Counted from the stretch's first letter, positions 7,940 through 15,821 are shown. The stretch: 34,266 bases of DNA from Saprospiraceae bacterium (GCA_019634045.1 JAHQWA010000256.1:1-34266); one strand, 5' to 3'. Program-made: numbers and translations. The notes: generated from the sequence alone by a model not told the origin.

Positions 7940-8200
7940 TCAAAGTTGTCTTCGTGTCTTTTTTGTCTGAAATATTTTTTGGATTGTCCCTTCCGGGATC
8001 CGCTGCCAGGCCCGTTCATGTAAATAATAGATGATTAGCTTCAGGCACAGTTCTAAACCAGCTACGATGCTCGACTTTTGGAGGACATCTTCGCACCCTG
8101 ATTCCCTAAAGACCAAATAGGCCAAGGTGAAAGTTGTGGTGGTCGCGATCAACCTCCATGTGATAGCCTTTAGGACACTTCTCCATTTGGATTCCTTCAT
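7940..8200 (-). CDS. DUF2061 small membrane protein, first gene of the sulfate-activation operon
   Basis: This 86-residue protein has the DUF2061 pattern: SVLKAITWRLIATTTTFTLAYLVF at residues 8-31 is a hydrophobic segment, and LELCLKLIIYYLHERAWQRI at 49-68 is a second. The family motif KxxTWRxxAtxxT and the YYLHERxW end are present. Two membrane segments are likely. The role of DUF2061 is not known. I recall such genes being found beside, or fused to, sulfate-assimilation genes in other bacteria, so here it probably belongs to sulfate uptake or activation; this is inference. The ATG at 8200 is 92 bases downstream of a good -7 box. It is the promoter-proximal gene of the DUF2061-cysC-cysD-cysN transcript. 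Confidence 0.88.
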   Translation of the reverse strand: MKESKWRSVLKAITWRLIATTTTFTLAYLVFRESGCEDVLQKSSIVAGLELCLKLIIYYLHERAWQRIPEGTIQKIFQTKKTRRQL

Positions 8201-8291
8201 AGCTTCCGTCTTATTGGTTAGTTGTGGAAAATGGGCTGTTCGAAGTGTCCGAGAAAAATTCTGGTTATGGTACAGCTTTGATTAGGCGCGC

Positions 8292-8322
8292 CAAAGTTAG
8301 GCTTTTATTGAAAAAAAGGAAA
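8292..8322 (-). promoter_or_regulatory. Promoter of the DUF2061-cysC-cysD-cysN operon
   Basis: On the reverse strand TTTC lies exactly 19 bases upstream of TAACTTTG (8299-8292), matching TTTG-N19-TAnnTTTG with one mismatch in the -33 box. Transcription would start near 8285, giving an ~85-base leader in which I see no recognisable riboswitch. It is divergent from the DUF6089 promoter about 55 bases away. Confidence 0.6.
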
Positions 8323-8351
8323 CACATAACTGAATTTCGAAAAACACATAG

Positions 8352-8359
8352 TACATTTG
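8352..8359 (+). promoter_or_regulatory. -7 promoter box (TACATTTG) for the DUF6089 gene
   Basis: TACATTTG matches TAnnTTTG exactly. The -33 box is poor (TTTC at 8335 is only 13 bases upstream). Transcription from here would start near 8366, an ~80-base leader before the ATG at 8449. It supports the ATG over the longer open frame that begins at 8224. Confidence 0.45.
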
Positions 8360-8448
8360 CGTTATACAAAACCCTAGCAAGAGCAACATTACTACGCCCT
8401 CGGACGTATATCACACTTTATTCCAAAAGGCGACTTAAGTCTGATCCC

Positions 8449-9288
8449 ATGAAAAAGTATTTACACCTATTTCTGATTCTGCTGGGGTTTCAATTTGCTT
8501 CAGCCCAATCTTATGATTTTGGTATTTTTATCGGCACTTCTTTTTATGAAGGCGATATTGCACCAACTGCTTATAAGGATTATTTCAAAACCTTCCAACC
8601 CGCCGTCGGCTTCTCGGTGAGAACCTGGCCAGAGTATAAATTCTCTTTTCGAGTAGGTTTCAACTATGGTACTGTCACTGGCAGCGATACGCTACGTACA
8701 AGTACTAGAGATCGAAGGATTACCTTCCGCACTAGGATTTACGAATTCTATGGTGTGCTAGAATGGAATTTTGCGTACTGGAAACCAGGGGATGGCGCCT
8801 TCTCGGTCACCCCATATTTCTTAGGGGGAGTGAATGTGTTTCGCTTTAATCCGCAAGCGCCCTTCGAGGGACAATGGATTAATCTACAACCTTTAGGTAC
8901 TGAAGGACAGGGTTTACCCGGCTTTGAAAAACCCTATTCGTTAACGGAGGTGGGCATACCGATAGGCGGTGGAATTCGACTCCAACTTAGCAAACACATC
9001 AGCATGAGTTTTGAGTTAAGTGCCCGGAAATTATTTACAGATTACCTAGATGATGTGAGCGGTACTCAATTCTTATACAACGACGTTAAGCGCGGAAACG
9101 GTACTCTAGCAGCCAAGTTAAGTTTACCCGGTTTCGATGAAGGCTTGCAAGATACTTTCGAAGTGGAGCAAAGAGGAAATCCCGCAAAAGATTGGTACTA
9201 TATGGCTGGTGTTACGATTGCCTATCGCTTCAGTAATTCCTTTTATTATTATCAGGGTAAGCCCGTCATTGGCTGTCCTCGCTTCTAG
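8449..9288 (+). CDS. DUF6089-family outer-membrane beta-barrel protein
   Basis: The mature gene starts at the ATG at 8449: MKKYLHLFLILLGFQFASAQ is a clear signal peptide, so the upstream open frame (from 8224) is leader, not protein. The 279-residue product begins SYDFGIFIGTSFYEGDIAP, the hallmark N-terminus of the DUF6089 family in Bacteroidota. It then has alternating strands (FSFRVGFNYGTVTGSD, TPYFLGGVNVFRFNP, VGIPIGGGIRLQLSKH, FELSARKLFTDYLDDVSGT) and ends in an aromatic strand. It is probably a small outer-membrane barrel. No enzymatic motif is seen and its substrate or partner is unknown. It is convergent with the MsrB-MsrA gene and separated from it by a strong hairpin. Confidence 0.85.
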   Translation: MKKYLHLFLILLGFQFASAQSYDFGIFIGTSFYEGDIAPTAYKDYFKTFQPAVGFSVRTWPEYKFSFRVGFNYGTVTGSDTLRTSTRDRRITFRTRIYEFYGVLEWNFAYWKPGDGAFSVTPYFLGGVNVFRFNPQAPFEGQWINLQPLGTEGQGLPGFEKPYSLTEVGIPIGGGIRLQLSKHISMSFELSARKLFTDYLDDVSGTQFLYNDVKRGNGTLAAKLSLPGFDEGLQDTFEVEQRGNPAKDWYYMAGVTIAYRFSNSFYYYQGKPVIGCPRF

Positions 9289-9297
9289 CTTAACAAC

Positions 9298-9337
9298 AAC
9301 AATACCCACTTACTAAAGTCAGCAAGTGGGTATTGTT
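9298..9337. terminator. Bidirectional hairpin between convergent genes
   Basis: There is a perfect 14-bp stem: AACAATACCCACTT at 9298-9311 pairs with AAGTGGGTATTGTT at 9324-9337, with a 12-base loop. It lies 10 bases after the DUF6089 stop and 22 bases after the MsrB-MsrA stop on the other strand. There is no long T-tract, but position and stem strength fit a shared terminator. Confidence 0.7.
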
Positions 9338-9359
9338 ATATACTATATGATCCCCTTCC

Positions 9360-10262
9360 TTAGGAGGCAAATCGTTCTGTTTGGTGCGACTTTGGCGTCA
9401 GGCCGTGACTGTCGCAGTATTTCTGGTGTCGTGCCTCGGCTAGCCAAAAGGTCTTAGCAGCTTCTAATTCAGTAGCCGCCTCAAAACCTTTATCCTTCAA
9501 TTCCTGAATCAAGCGTTCCGCCACTTGCTTTTGATTTTCATTCTGGTAGAAAATAGCTGAACGGTACTGCCCGCCCTTGCCGCGACGATCTACCGTCGGG
9601 TCATGCATTTCAAAGAAGACCTTGGCAAGTTGTTCAAAACTAGTAAGGCTGGGATCAAAGGTAACTTCTACAGCCTCTGCATGGCCTGTTTCCTTGCCAC
9701 ACACCTCTTTGTAGGAGGGTGAATCAACATTTCCGCCAGTGAATCCTACACGGGTAGCCACTACGCCTTCTTGCTGCCCCAAAAAATACTCTTTACTCCA
9801 AAAGCAGCCAGCAGCAAAAACAGCCTTTTCAAACTCCTGCTGTACCGGTTTGATTTGCTCCCACTTATCTCTTGAAATAAATTTCATAGAGATAGAGTTA
9901 ACGCAATGTCGAGTATTCTTCTCGGTCATACGCTCCCCGATAAAGACATGTCCCAAGTGACCATCGCAGTTCGCACAGACGATTTCCGTTCGGCGTCCAT
10001 CCGCATCTAAGTAACGTTTTACTGCACCGGGTAACTCATCATCAAAACTGGGCCACCCACAGCCTGAGTCGAATTTGTCTTTAGCATCGTAGAGGGGTGT
10101 TTCACATTGACGGCATATATATACCCCATCAATTTTGTGGTCCCAAAATTCCCCTGTGTAGGCACGCTCAGTACCTTTGTTTTGAATTACTCTTGCCTCT
10201 TCGGCATTTAGTGGATTTCTTTTATCCAAAATAAACTCTCCTTTTGCCCACTCTCGGGCCAA
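9360..10262 (-). CDS. msrBA: Bifunctional methionine sulfoxide reductase B/A
   Basis: The fusion protein repairs both R- and S-sulfoxides of methionine. Residues 1-~140 are MsrB: zinc cysteines C50/C53 (CRQC) and C96/C99 (CANC), SGCGWPSF, and the RHCVNSISMKF block with catalytic C120. Residues ~147-290 are MsrA: AAGCFW with catalytic C153, then GFTGG, GHAEAVEVTFDP and DPTVDRRG-GGQYRSAIFY. No signal peptide is present, so it is probably cytoplasmic. The order B then A is the reverse of the common MsrA-MsrB fusion, although B/A fusions are known. The start appears to be TTG at 10260-10262: an in-frame TAA lies one codon further upstream and the next in-frame ATG is deep inside the MsrB domain. 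Confidence 0.93.
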   Translation of the reverse strand: MAREWAKGEFILDKRNPLNAEEARVIQNKGTERAYTGEFWDHKIDGVYICRQCETPLYDAKDKFDSGCGWPSFDDELPGAVKRYLDADGRRTEIVCANCDGHLGHVFIGERMTEKNTRHCVNSISMKFISRDKWEQIKPVQQEFEKAVFAAGCFWSKEYFLGQQEGVVATRVGFTGGNVDSPSYKEVCGKETGHAEAVEVTFDPSLTSFEQLAKVFFEMHDPTVDRRGKGGQYRSAIFYQNENQKQVAERLIQELKDKGFEAATELEAAKTFWLAEARHQKYCDSHGLTPKSHQTERFAS

Positions 10263-10420
10263 TTGTTATGAAAGAAATAGTTCTTATCTTATTAACAGGA
10301 GGGCAGGAACAAAGTTGTCAGGTATTTCACCTCAGAGGAGTCGGGTTGGATCAAATTTGATTTTTCGAAAAAAAAAACCAGAATTTTCTGATCGTAGGGC
10401 GAGAATTTTGGATTTGGGGC

Positions 10421-10452
10421 AAAAAAAAACAACTGCCCAAGCCGGGCAGTTG
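10421..10452 (-). terminator. Reverse-strand rho-independent terminator with no matching gene
   Basis: CAACTGCCC at 10430-10438 and GGGCAGTTG at 10444-10452 form a perfect 9-bp stem with a 5-base loop. Nine consecutive A bases at 10421-10429 become a U-tract when read leftward. The only downstream leftward gene (msrBA) starts after it, and no leftward gene lies to its right. Confidence 0.8.
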
Positions 10453-10546
10453 CCACTTTACACTCACTAGTTTATGAAACTTAAGCCAACGTATTGCAAA
10501 TTGATGATATATATCTTTACGTGGTTTTCACCACTTTGTTACCAAG

Positions 10547-10662
10547 TTGAAGATTTTTTTTGAATTCCTTCGTTTGGTCGTTTATATTAAAGACGCTCAA
10601 AGTCTCAAATGTGTTGTATGGGGGTTTGTTAAAGAAATACTAATTTTTAAAAAAATCTTCAA
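10547..10662. repeat. 14-bp inverted repeat enclosing 88 bases
   Basis: TTGAAGATTTTTTT (10547-10560) and AAAAAAATCTTCAA (10649-10662) are exact inverted copies. Transcribed in either direction, they would form the closing stem of a ~116-base structured RNA. The region lies upstream of the sigma-factor gene and to the right of the orphan reverse terminator. Confidence 0.5.
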
Positions 10663-10815
10663 TTGCTTTGTGGAAATTTAAGCAAAAAAAGGCTAAAAGT
10701 CCAGTATTTGCAAGACTTTCGGCTTCTGGCTTACAAAATTGATAAGCTGAAAAATTTTATATTTTTTTTTCCAACCCTACCTATTTCTTAGCGTCTCTAT
10801 CATAAAATACTGCGC

Positions 10816-11367
10816 GTGACGACTTTTATAACTGCCAAGGAGGAAAAACTAGTGCGCAAATGCCTACAAAAAGATAGGCAAGCGCAAAAGCAACTGTACG
10901 AGCAGTACGTTAGAGCTATGTACCACTTGGCAATTAGAATGGTTAGTGACGCTAGCACGGCTGAAGATATCGTGCAGGAGAGCTTTATTAAGGTATTCCA
11001 GTATCTACAACACTATAAAGGAGAAGCTACTTTAGGGGCTTGGATCAAACGAATTACCATCAATACCTGCCTCAGCCATTTGAGGAAAAATGACAGATTG
11101 GTCTTTAAGGGCGAAACATATGAACAAATACCGACTGCCGAGCCCGTAGTTCGACCCTCCCATAAAAATCAACTGCCAAAGATCCATGCCGCTATCAAAG
11201 AACTTCCCAATGGAAGTCGTACCGTGCTAACCCTCCATTTACTGGAAGGATACCAACACAAAGAAATTGCCGAGATCCTAGGTATTACGGTGTCGACATC
11301 GAAGACCCAGTACCGGCGCGGCCGATTATTATTGCAAAAGATCTTGAAGGATAAGTATAAACTGTAA
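10816..11367 (+). CDS. ECF-family RNA polymerase sigma factor, GTG start
   Basis: This is a 183-residue sigma-70 family factor with only regions 2 and 4. Region 2 covers ~residues 25-90 (QLYEQYVRAMYHLAIRMVSDASTAEDIVQESFIKVFQYL). Region 4 covers ~120-178 (IKELPNGSRTVLTLHLLEGYQHKEIAEILGIT, then a recognition helix STSKTQYRRGRLLL). It would redirect RNA polymerase to stress or envelope promoters. The GTG at 10816 is the only reasonable start; the first ATG is 34 residues inside and would remove part of region 2. It is followed after 34 bases by a membrane protein that is probably its anti-sigma factor, and then by a secreted repeat protein. Similar three-gene clusters are common in Bacteroidota. 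Confidence 0.92.
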   Translation: MTTFITAKEEKLVRKCLQKDRQAQKQLYEQYVRAMYHLAIRMVSDASTAEDIVQESFIKVFQYLQHYKGEATLGAWIKRITINTCLSHLRKNDRLVFKGETYEQIPTAEPVVRPSHKNQLPKIHAAIKELPNGSRTVLTLHLLEGYQHKEIAEILGITVSTSKTQYRRGRLLLQKILKDKYKL

Positions 11368-11401
11368 TCACCCAAATTACCAAAACGTAAATCAGAAACG
11401 A

Positions 11402-11977
11402 ATGAATCCATTAGAAGATTTCATCCTGGAAAATAGAGAAGATCTTGATCGAATAGAGCCGATCCAGGAGGAGGCCCTCTGGAATAGAATAGCGAAAGAA
11501 CTGCCCAAGGAAACAGATTTAGCGGTAGCTCATAAAAAGCAAAACCCTTGGCAAATCTCCATCGGAAGAAACTGGCTAATGGTTGCGGCAGGGATAGCCT
11601 TAGCCATTGGGGTTGGATTGTTTTGGATCAATGCCGATCAGCGTAGACTAGGTTCTGAAATGGAGCTTGCTCAGTTTTCCCCAGAGCTAGCGGAAGAACA
11701 AGCCCGGTATATAGCCCTAGTCGAAGCTAAAGAAGAAGAATTGGGAATTGATCAGCTAGATAGAAAAATCTTCCAAGAAGTATTCCAGGAACTGGAGACC
11801 TGGGAAGAGATCTATGCAGAATATCTGAAAGATCTACCAAGTTATCAAGCAAAAGAAGAGGTTGTCCATACCTTGTCGAAATACTACGAGCGAAAGATCC
11901 GGATACTAGAACGTTTGTCTCGAGAAATGGAAAAGCATTATCAACAAGAAAAAAGGAAAAATGAAAAACGCATTTAA
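11402..11977 (+). CDS. Probable anti-sigma factor (single-pass membrane protein)
   Basis: This 191-residue protein has a charged N-terminal ~55-residue cytoplasmic part, one membrane segment at ~60-77 (WLMVAAGIALAIGVGLFWI), and a C-terminal, strongly charged helical region of ~110 residues (AEEQARYIALVEAKEEELG ... YYERKIRILERLSREMEKHY) that would lie in the periplasm and looks coiled-coil-like. Its position directly after an ECF sigma factor and its topology indicate an anti-sigma factor, although I see no canonical zinc motif (HxxxCxxC). The last 17 bases overlap the next gene, which implies coupled translation. Confidence 0.65.
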   Translation: MNPLEDFILENREDLDRIEPIQEEALWNRIAKELPKETDLAVAHKKQNPWQISIGRNWLMVAAGIALAIGVGLFWINADQRRLGSEMELAQFSPELAEEQARYIALVEAKEEELGIDQLDRKIFQEVFQELETWEEIYAEYLKDLPSYQAKEEVVHTLSKYYERKIRILERLSREMEKHYQQEKRKNEKRI

Positions 11978-13253
11978 TATACTCATTCTATGCTTCCTGG
12001 TCTTTAGCTCCTGCTTTGGCCAAGAAGAACAAAAGAAGACCATAAGCAAGGTCTTTTCTGGCAAACAACAAGTAAGTGTTACCCATCGCTATGGTCCGCT
12101 ACAAGTCGTAAAGAGTGGAGATGGTCAGGTGAGGTTTACCGCGATCCTTTCCGCCCGGACTAAGGAGCCAGGGGATATGGAGCTTTTAGAAAAGCAATTT
12201 GATCTTGAGATTGTTGAATCGAGTAATATTCTGGATATCAAAACCAATTTTGATATTGAGAATTGGAATAGTCGCAACGGAATCATTAGCCTCAAATTCA
12301 AGGATGGCTCTAAATTAAAACAGGTAAAGGACCTAGAGATCGGCTTCCTGCTAGAGGTACCAGATCTCGAAGAGTTAACCTTAGCCAATAAGTATGATGA
12401 GATTATCATTCGAGAGGATATCTCCGCCGACCTGAATATTAATCTATACGATGGTCGGCTACAGACGGCGAATATCAGTGGGCAGCTCAAGATTGATACG
12501 AAGTACAGTAAAGGGTCGATCGGCAACTTTGCCAACGGGGAGCTCAATTTCTATGACAGTGATTTTAACTTGGGCAATGCGCAAGATATCAAACTTACTT
12601 CCAAATACTCAAAGTTGCAATTCAGTCAGGTAGGGTCCTTTACGATCGAAAGTTATGATGATAAAATCTCCTGGGATAATGTTCAGGGGGACATTTCGAT
12701 CATTGACAAATACTCTGATTTTGTTGGAGGAAACTTTGCCAATGGTAAGTTCGAACTGCACGATAGTAAAGTGACCTTGAAAGATGGGCAGAGTTTGCAG
12801 CTCAAGAGCAAATACACCAAGTTTAGATTTGGGAACCTAGAAAGCTTGAGTTTCGAGCTTTCTTATGATGACAAAGTGGAGATCGTCAGTCTTGGCAGCT
12901 TAAAAAGCAAATCCAAATACACAGACTACAAAATTGGAGAATTGAAAAGTGGCCTTAGCGTCAATTCTTATGACGATGACTTTGAGATCGAACGTTTTAC
13001 TGGACCATTGCAGGGCATCGATTTCACCGGCAAGTATAGTGACATCACCTTGCTTTTGCCTGAATCAATCGAATATCGGCTAGAGGCCTATGCTAAGTAT
13101 GGAAAGATTCAGTACGCAGAATCTGCCCTGGAGACCAACTATTACAAGGAAAAAAATGATGAAGTAGAGATTAAAGGAAAGACCAAAAATGCCAGTGATA
13201 GCAGCCCTCTAATCTCAATTAACTCCTACGATGGAAAGATCATTTTGAATTAG
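11961..13253 (+). CDS. Secreted beta-solenoid-like protein with alternating KYS / YDDK repeats (DUF4097-like)
   Basis: The 430-residue product has a signal peptide (MKNAFNILILCFLVFSSCFGQ). A cysteine at the end (SSC) makes a lipoprotein possible, but the lipobox is not canonical. From residue ~140 to the end it carries a ladder of short units every ~20-24 residues, alternating a lysine-tyrosine rung (KYDE, KYSK, KYSK, KYSD, KYTK, KYTD, KYSD, KYGK) with a tyrosine-aspartate rung (YDGR, YDSD, YDDK, HDSK, YDDK, YDDD, YDGK). This fits a right-handed beta-solenoid of the kind seen in DUF4097/putative adhesin proteins. It overlaps the anti-sigma gene by 17 bases, so it is the third member of the sigma operon. 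Its 3' end overlaps the convergent FAD enzyme by 14 bases. Confidence 0.7.
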   Translation: MKNAFNILILCFLVFSSCFGQEEQKKTISKVFSGKQQVSVTHRYGPLQVVKSGDGQVRFTAILSARTKEPGDMELLEKQFDLEIVESSNILDIKTNFDIENWNSRNGIISLKFKDGSKLKQVKDLEIGFLLEVPDLEELTLANKYDEIIIREDISADLNINLYDGRLQTANISGQLKIDTKYSKGSIGNFANGELNFYDSDFNLGNAQDIKLTSKYSKLQFSQVGSFTIESYDDKISWDNVQGDISIIDKYSDFVGGNFANGKFELHDSKVTLKDGQSLQLKSKYTKFRFGNLESLSFELSYDDKVEIVSLGSLKSKSKYTDYKIGELKSGLSVNSYDDDFEIERFTGPLQGIDFTGKYSDITLLLPESIEYRLEAYAKYGKIQYAESALETNYYKEKNDEVEIKGKTKNASDSSPLISINSYDGKIILN

Positions 13254-14499
13254 GCTTTCGATCTAGGCCCAGATACATCTTCAGCCAGAAAAGAGGTTTA
13301 GCTAATTGTTCTCGGAGACTGAAATCAGTATACATGTGAGAGAGCACTTTGATGGTCTTCTGGTTCCGGCTGATGATGTATCCCATGGCATTGGCCACCC
13401 ATGGGAAAGAGATAAATTTCTGTAATCGGTAGCTTAGTTTCATTTCCGACCCTAATACTCTAGCAACCCGCACATCATAGGCCTGCAGAAATGCCGCAGA
13501 GAAATCTTTTTCCCTCAAACAAGCCTGTGCCTGTTCCGCCGCTATAAATCCGCTGTAGAAAGCATTACCGATACCTTCTCCAGTCATAGGGTCCACTAAA
13601 TGCCCCGCATCTCCAACCAACATATATCCTTCCCCGGAAATCACCCGCCTTTTTGAACCCAAGGGTAGACCATAGCCGATGATCTTACCCTCTAAGTTGG
13701 CCTCCTTAAATCGGGGAGCAATCTTGGGGTGGTTTTCTATGATTTCAGCCAGGCTCTCCTTTAGGTTTACCTTCTTTTTTGCCACAATGTCGCTGCGCAT
13801 CCCTAATCCCACATTGGCCCCGCCCTTAGGTAATGGAAAAACCCAGAAGTAACCCGGGATGATGGATTTTATGAAATGTAATTCTATGAAACCTTCTGAA
13901 CTCAGATCTTTGACATTGCTGTAATAGGCCCGAACCGCCGCTGCATAATGTGCATTATCCTTTTCTAGGCCTGCTATTTGTCTAGCAAATCGAGAATAAG
14001 CACCATCCGCGACTATTAGGAGTTTAGCCTTGACCTGAAACGAGCCATCCTCATTACTGAGGATCCAGTGATCATCTTGTCGGTTATATTGGGTAACCGC
14101 AGTGTCCTCAAAGAACTGCACGTCCGTTCGTTGCTTCAACTCCTCAACCAGAAAGTTGTCAAAATCCATGCGTCGGCAGACATAGCCCGGTGCATTTTGC
14201 ACGCTTCTACCTTGTTGGGATTTAAACGGAATATCCAGCATGCTCTCATTTGGAGCGAGAAAACGTATTCCCCAAACATCGACATGGAAGGGACTAGCAT
14301 GAAATCGGGCCAGAATCTCCGGGTCTAGGCGGTTTAGCAAAGTAGTCACCTTACCACTTATCGCGTCACCACATACTTTATCGCGCGGAAAAACAGCCTT
14401 GTCAGCAATGATACAAGGGATTCCAAGATAGCTTAACTTCAGAGCTGTTGCCACACCACCCGGGCCGGCACCTAAGATGAAAATATCCGTCTCAAGCAT
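13240..14499 (-). CDS. FAD-dependent geranylgeranyl-reductase-family oxidoreductase
   Basis: The protein is about 419 residues from the ATG at 14499; the longer frame from 14541 adds 14 residues and is less likely because the Rossmann strand begins immediately after MLETD. The dinucleotide-binding motif is DIFILGAGPGGVATALKLS. It is followed by DKAVFPRDKVCGDAISG (the family's P-x-D-K-x-CGG-like loop), LLIVADGAYSRFARQI, and the second FAD motif YMLVGDAGHLVDPMTGEGIGNAFYSG. This is the layout of geranylgeranyl reductase and related lipid or quinone-modifying flavoproteins. It may saturate isoprenoid chains or hydroxylate an aromatic, but the substrate cannot be read from the sequence. The gene starts just downstream of a terminator, so it should have its own promoter; only a weak TATCTTTC box is seen there. 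Confidence 0.85.
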   Translation of the reverse strand: MLETDIFILGAGPGGVATALKLSYLGIPCIIADKAVFPRDKVCGDAISGKVTTLLNRLDPEILARFHASPFHVDVWGIRFLAPNESMLDIPFKSQQGRSVQNAPGYVCRRMDFDNFLVEELKQRTDVQFFEDTAVTQYNRQDDHWILSNEDGSFQVKAKLLIVADGAYSRFARQIAGLEKDNAHYAAAVRAYYSNVKDLSSEGFIELHFIKSIIPGYFWVFPLPKGGANVGLGMRSDIVAKKKVNLKESLAEIIENHPKIAPRFKEANLEGKIIGYGLPLGSKRRVISGEGYMLVGDAGHLVDPMTGEGIGNAFYSGFIAAEQAQACLREKDFSAAFLQAYDVRVARVLGSEMKLSYRLQKFISFPWVANAMGYIISRNQKTIKVLSHMYTDFSLREQLAKPLFWLKMYLGLDRKPNSK

Positions 14500-14539
14500 A
14501 GAGATAATTTGAACGAAAGGCAAAGCGTGAAAGATAGGC

Positions 14540-14583
14540 AAAAAAAAGGCCTGGCTCTAATCTTTTGTTAGAAGGCCAGGCTT
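14540..14583 (-). terminator. Rho-independent terminator downstream of the Gfo/Idh gene
   Basis: GCCTGGC (14549-14555) pairs with GCCAGGC (14575-14581), and an inner TCTAA/TTAGA stem tightens the loop. The A-run at 14540-14547 gives a U-tract on the reverse strand. It lies ~165 bases past the Gfo/Idh stop and upstream of the FAD enzyme, separating the two leftward genes. Confidence 0.8.
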
Positions 14584-14747
14584 CCGTCATGTGTCGTTCA
14601 TAGTCAATTGCAAATATAGGAATTGCGTTTCGTATTAACAACTATTAAAATATTGAAATTTTATAAATGATTAATACATAGATGTATAAAGTCCAATATT
14701 GATGCTAATTCCTTGGAAAAGTCTTCCTCGCAATCGCAATTATGTCC

Positions 14748-15821
14748 TTATAACTCAATGGTTTTGCCCGTTTTGAAGGATTCATCCGCCGCCAAAACAA
14801 TTCTCAAGCTATTTACCGCATCTCGCAAGTGATCTTCCAGAGAAAGGTCCTCTTTAATAGCCTTCAATAGAAATTTTTGCTCCAATAAGCACAAACCATC
14901 GTGATCTGGCTCGTCTGAGGTGTCGATGAATTTATCCTTTTTTACAAACTTGCCATCTGCTCCTAACTCACCGTAATGCAACTTCAATGAGCCCGTTTTA
15001 CTGTGACCGTCCACATCATCAGAATCTCCAGCAAGCTCATCTCCGCTTTGGTCTACAATACTCACACAGCCTTTGGGTCCGATAACGTCTTTGACAAAAA
15101 AGGCCGTTTCGCTCATCATAGGCCCCCAGCCCGCTTCGTACCATCCGACTGAGCCATCATCAAAGCTTACCTGTAGTTGTCCATAGTTGTACATCTCAGG
15201 GGCTACTTCATCCGTCAGTCGAGCACCGATAGCACTCACTCTGATGGGTTGCGCACCAGTCATCATGCACATCACGTCTACATAGTGTACACCACAATCC
15301 ACAATCGGAGACATGGACTTCATCAATTGCTTATGCGTAAACCAATTGTCGCCACTACTTTGCTGGTTTAGGTTCATCCGCATCACTAGAGGTTTCCCTA
15401 AATCCTGCGCCGTCTCAATAAACTTAGCCCAGGCCGGATGCACTCTCAGGATATAGCCGATAACCATTTTTCGATTCTTCGATAGAGCTAGATCCACTAG
15501 TTTTTGCCCTTCTTCAACGGTTAAAGCGATGGGTTTTTCCAAAAAGACATGTGCATTAGCCTGTAAACTCTTTTCGGCATATTCAGCATGCGTCTCCGGA
15601 TAGGTATTAATGGAGACTACATTGGGTTTACTAGCAGCAAGGGCTTCGTCAAAATCGCCGAAGGTAGGTAGCCCCCCTAATTCATCTGAAAGCTTTTGGC
15701 GACTGGCTGGTTTACGGCTAACAAGCCCTACGATCTCGAAATCTTCTAGTTGGTGATAGGCGCGGGCGTGAGAAGTGCCCATATGTCCACAGCCAACTAC
15801 TAATACACGTAATTTTTCCAT
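14748..15821 (-). CDS. Gfo/Idh/MocA-family oxidoreductase
   Basis: This is a 357-residue NAD(P)-dependent sugar or cyclitol dehydrogenase. The N-terminal Rossmann domain has VLVVGCGHMGTSHARAY (residues 5-21), then a conserved EKPIALT block with the EKP lysine near residue 96. The C-terminal domain carries the catalytic histidine region MKSMSPIVDCGVHYVDVMCMMTG (DxGxHxxD type). The family acts on inositols, amino sugars and their derivatives; the actual substrate is not evident. It follows the amino-sugar operon on the same strand but is separated from it by a clear terminator, so it is not strictly part of that operon. There is no signal peptide or Tat motif, so it is cytoplasmic. Confidence 0.9.
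   Translation of the reverse strand: MEKLRVLVVGCGHMGTSHARAYHQLEDFEIVGLVSRKPASRQKLSDELGGLPTFGDFDEALAASKPNVVSINTYPETHAEYAEKSLQANAHVFLEKPIALTVEEGQKLVDLALSKNRKMVIGYILRVHPAWAKFIETAQDLGKPLVMRMNLNQQSSGDNWFTHKQLMKSMSPIVDCGVHYVDVMCMMTGAQPIRVSAIGARLTDEVAPEMYNYGQLQVSFDDGSVGWYEAGWGPMMSETAFFVKDVIGPKGCVSIVDQSGDELAGDSDDVDGHSKTGSLKLHYGELGADGKFVKKDKFIDTSDEPDHDGLCLLEQKFLLKAIKEDLSLEDHLRDAVNSLRIVLAADESFKTGKTIEL

Larger units (their letters stand above)
10263..10815. other. 553-base gene-free region between msrBA and the sigma-factor operon
   Basis: No reading frame here is convincing on either strand. From left to right it holds a weak reverse -7 box for msrBA (CAACTTTG, reverse of 10310-10317); a strong reverse-strand terminator (10421-10452) with no gene to serve; a small GTGGT/ACCAC hairpin near 10521-10534; and a 14-bp inverted repeat (10547-10560 with 10649-10662). 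The remainder is AT-rich leader sequence before the sigma factor. A reverse-strand untranslated RNA is possible. Confidence 0.5.

Noticed and set aside
7897-8019. N-terminal extension of CysC back to ATG 8019
   Set aside because: It overlaps the end of the DUF2061 gene by 80 bases in another frame, is absent from the family, and is compositionally a shadow of that gene.
8224-8448. Upstream extension of the DUF6089 protein
   Set aside because: The signal peptide starts at the ATG 8449, and a -7 promoter box lies inside the extension.
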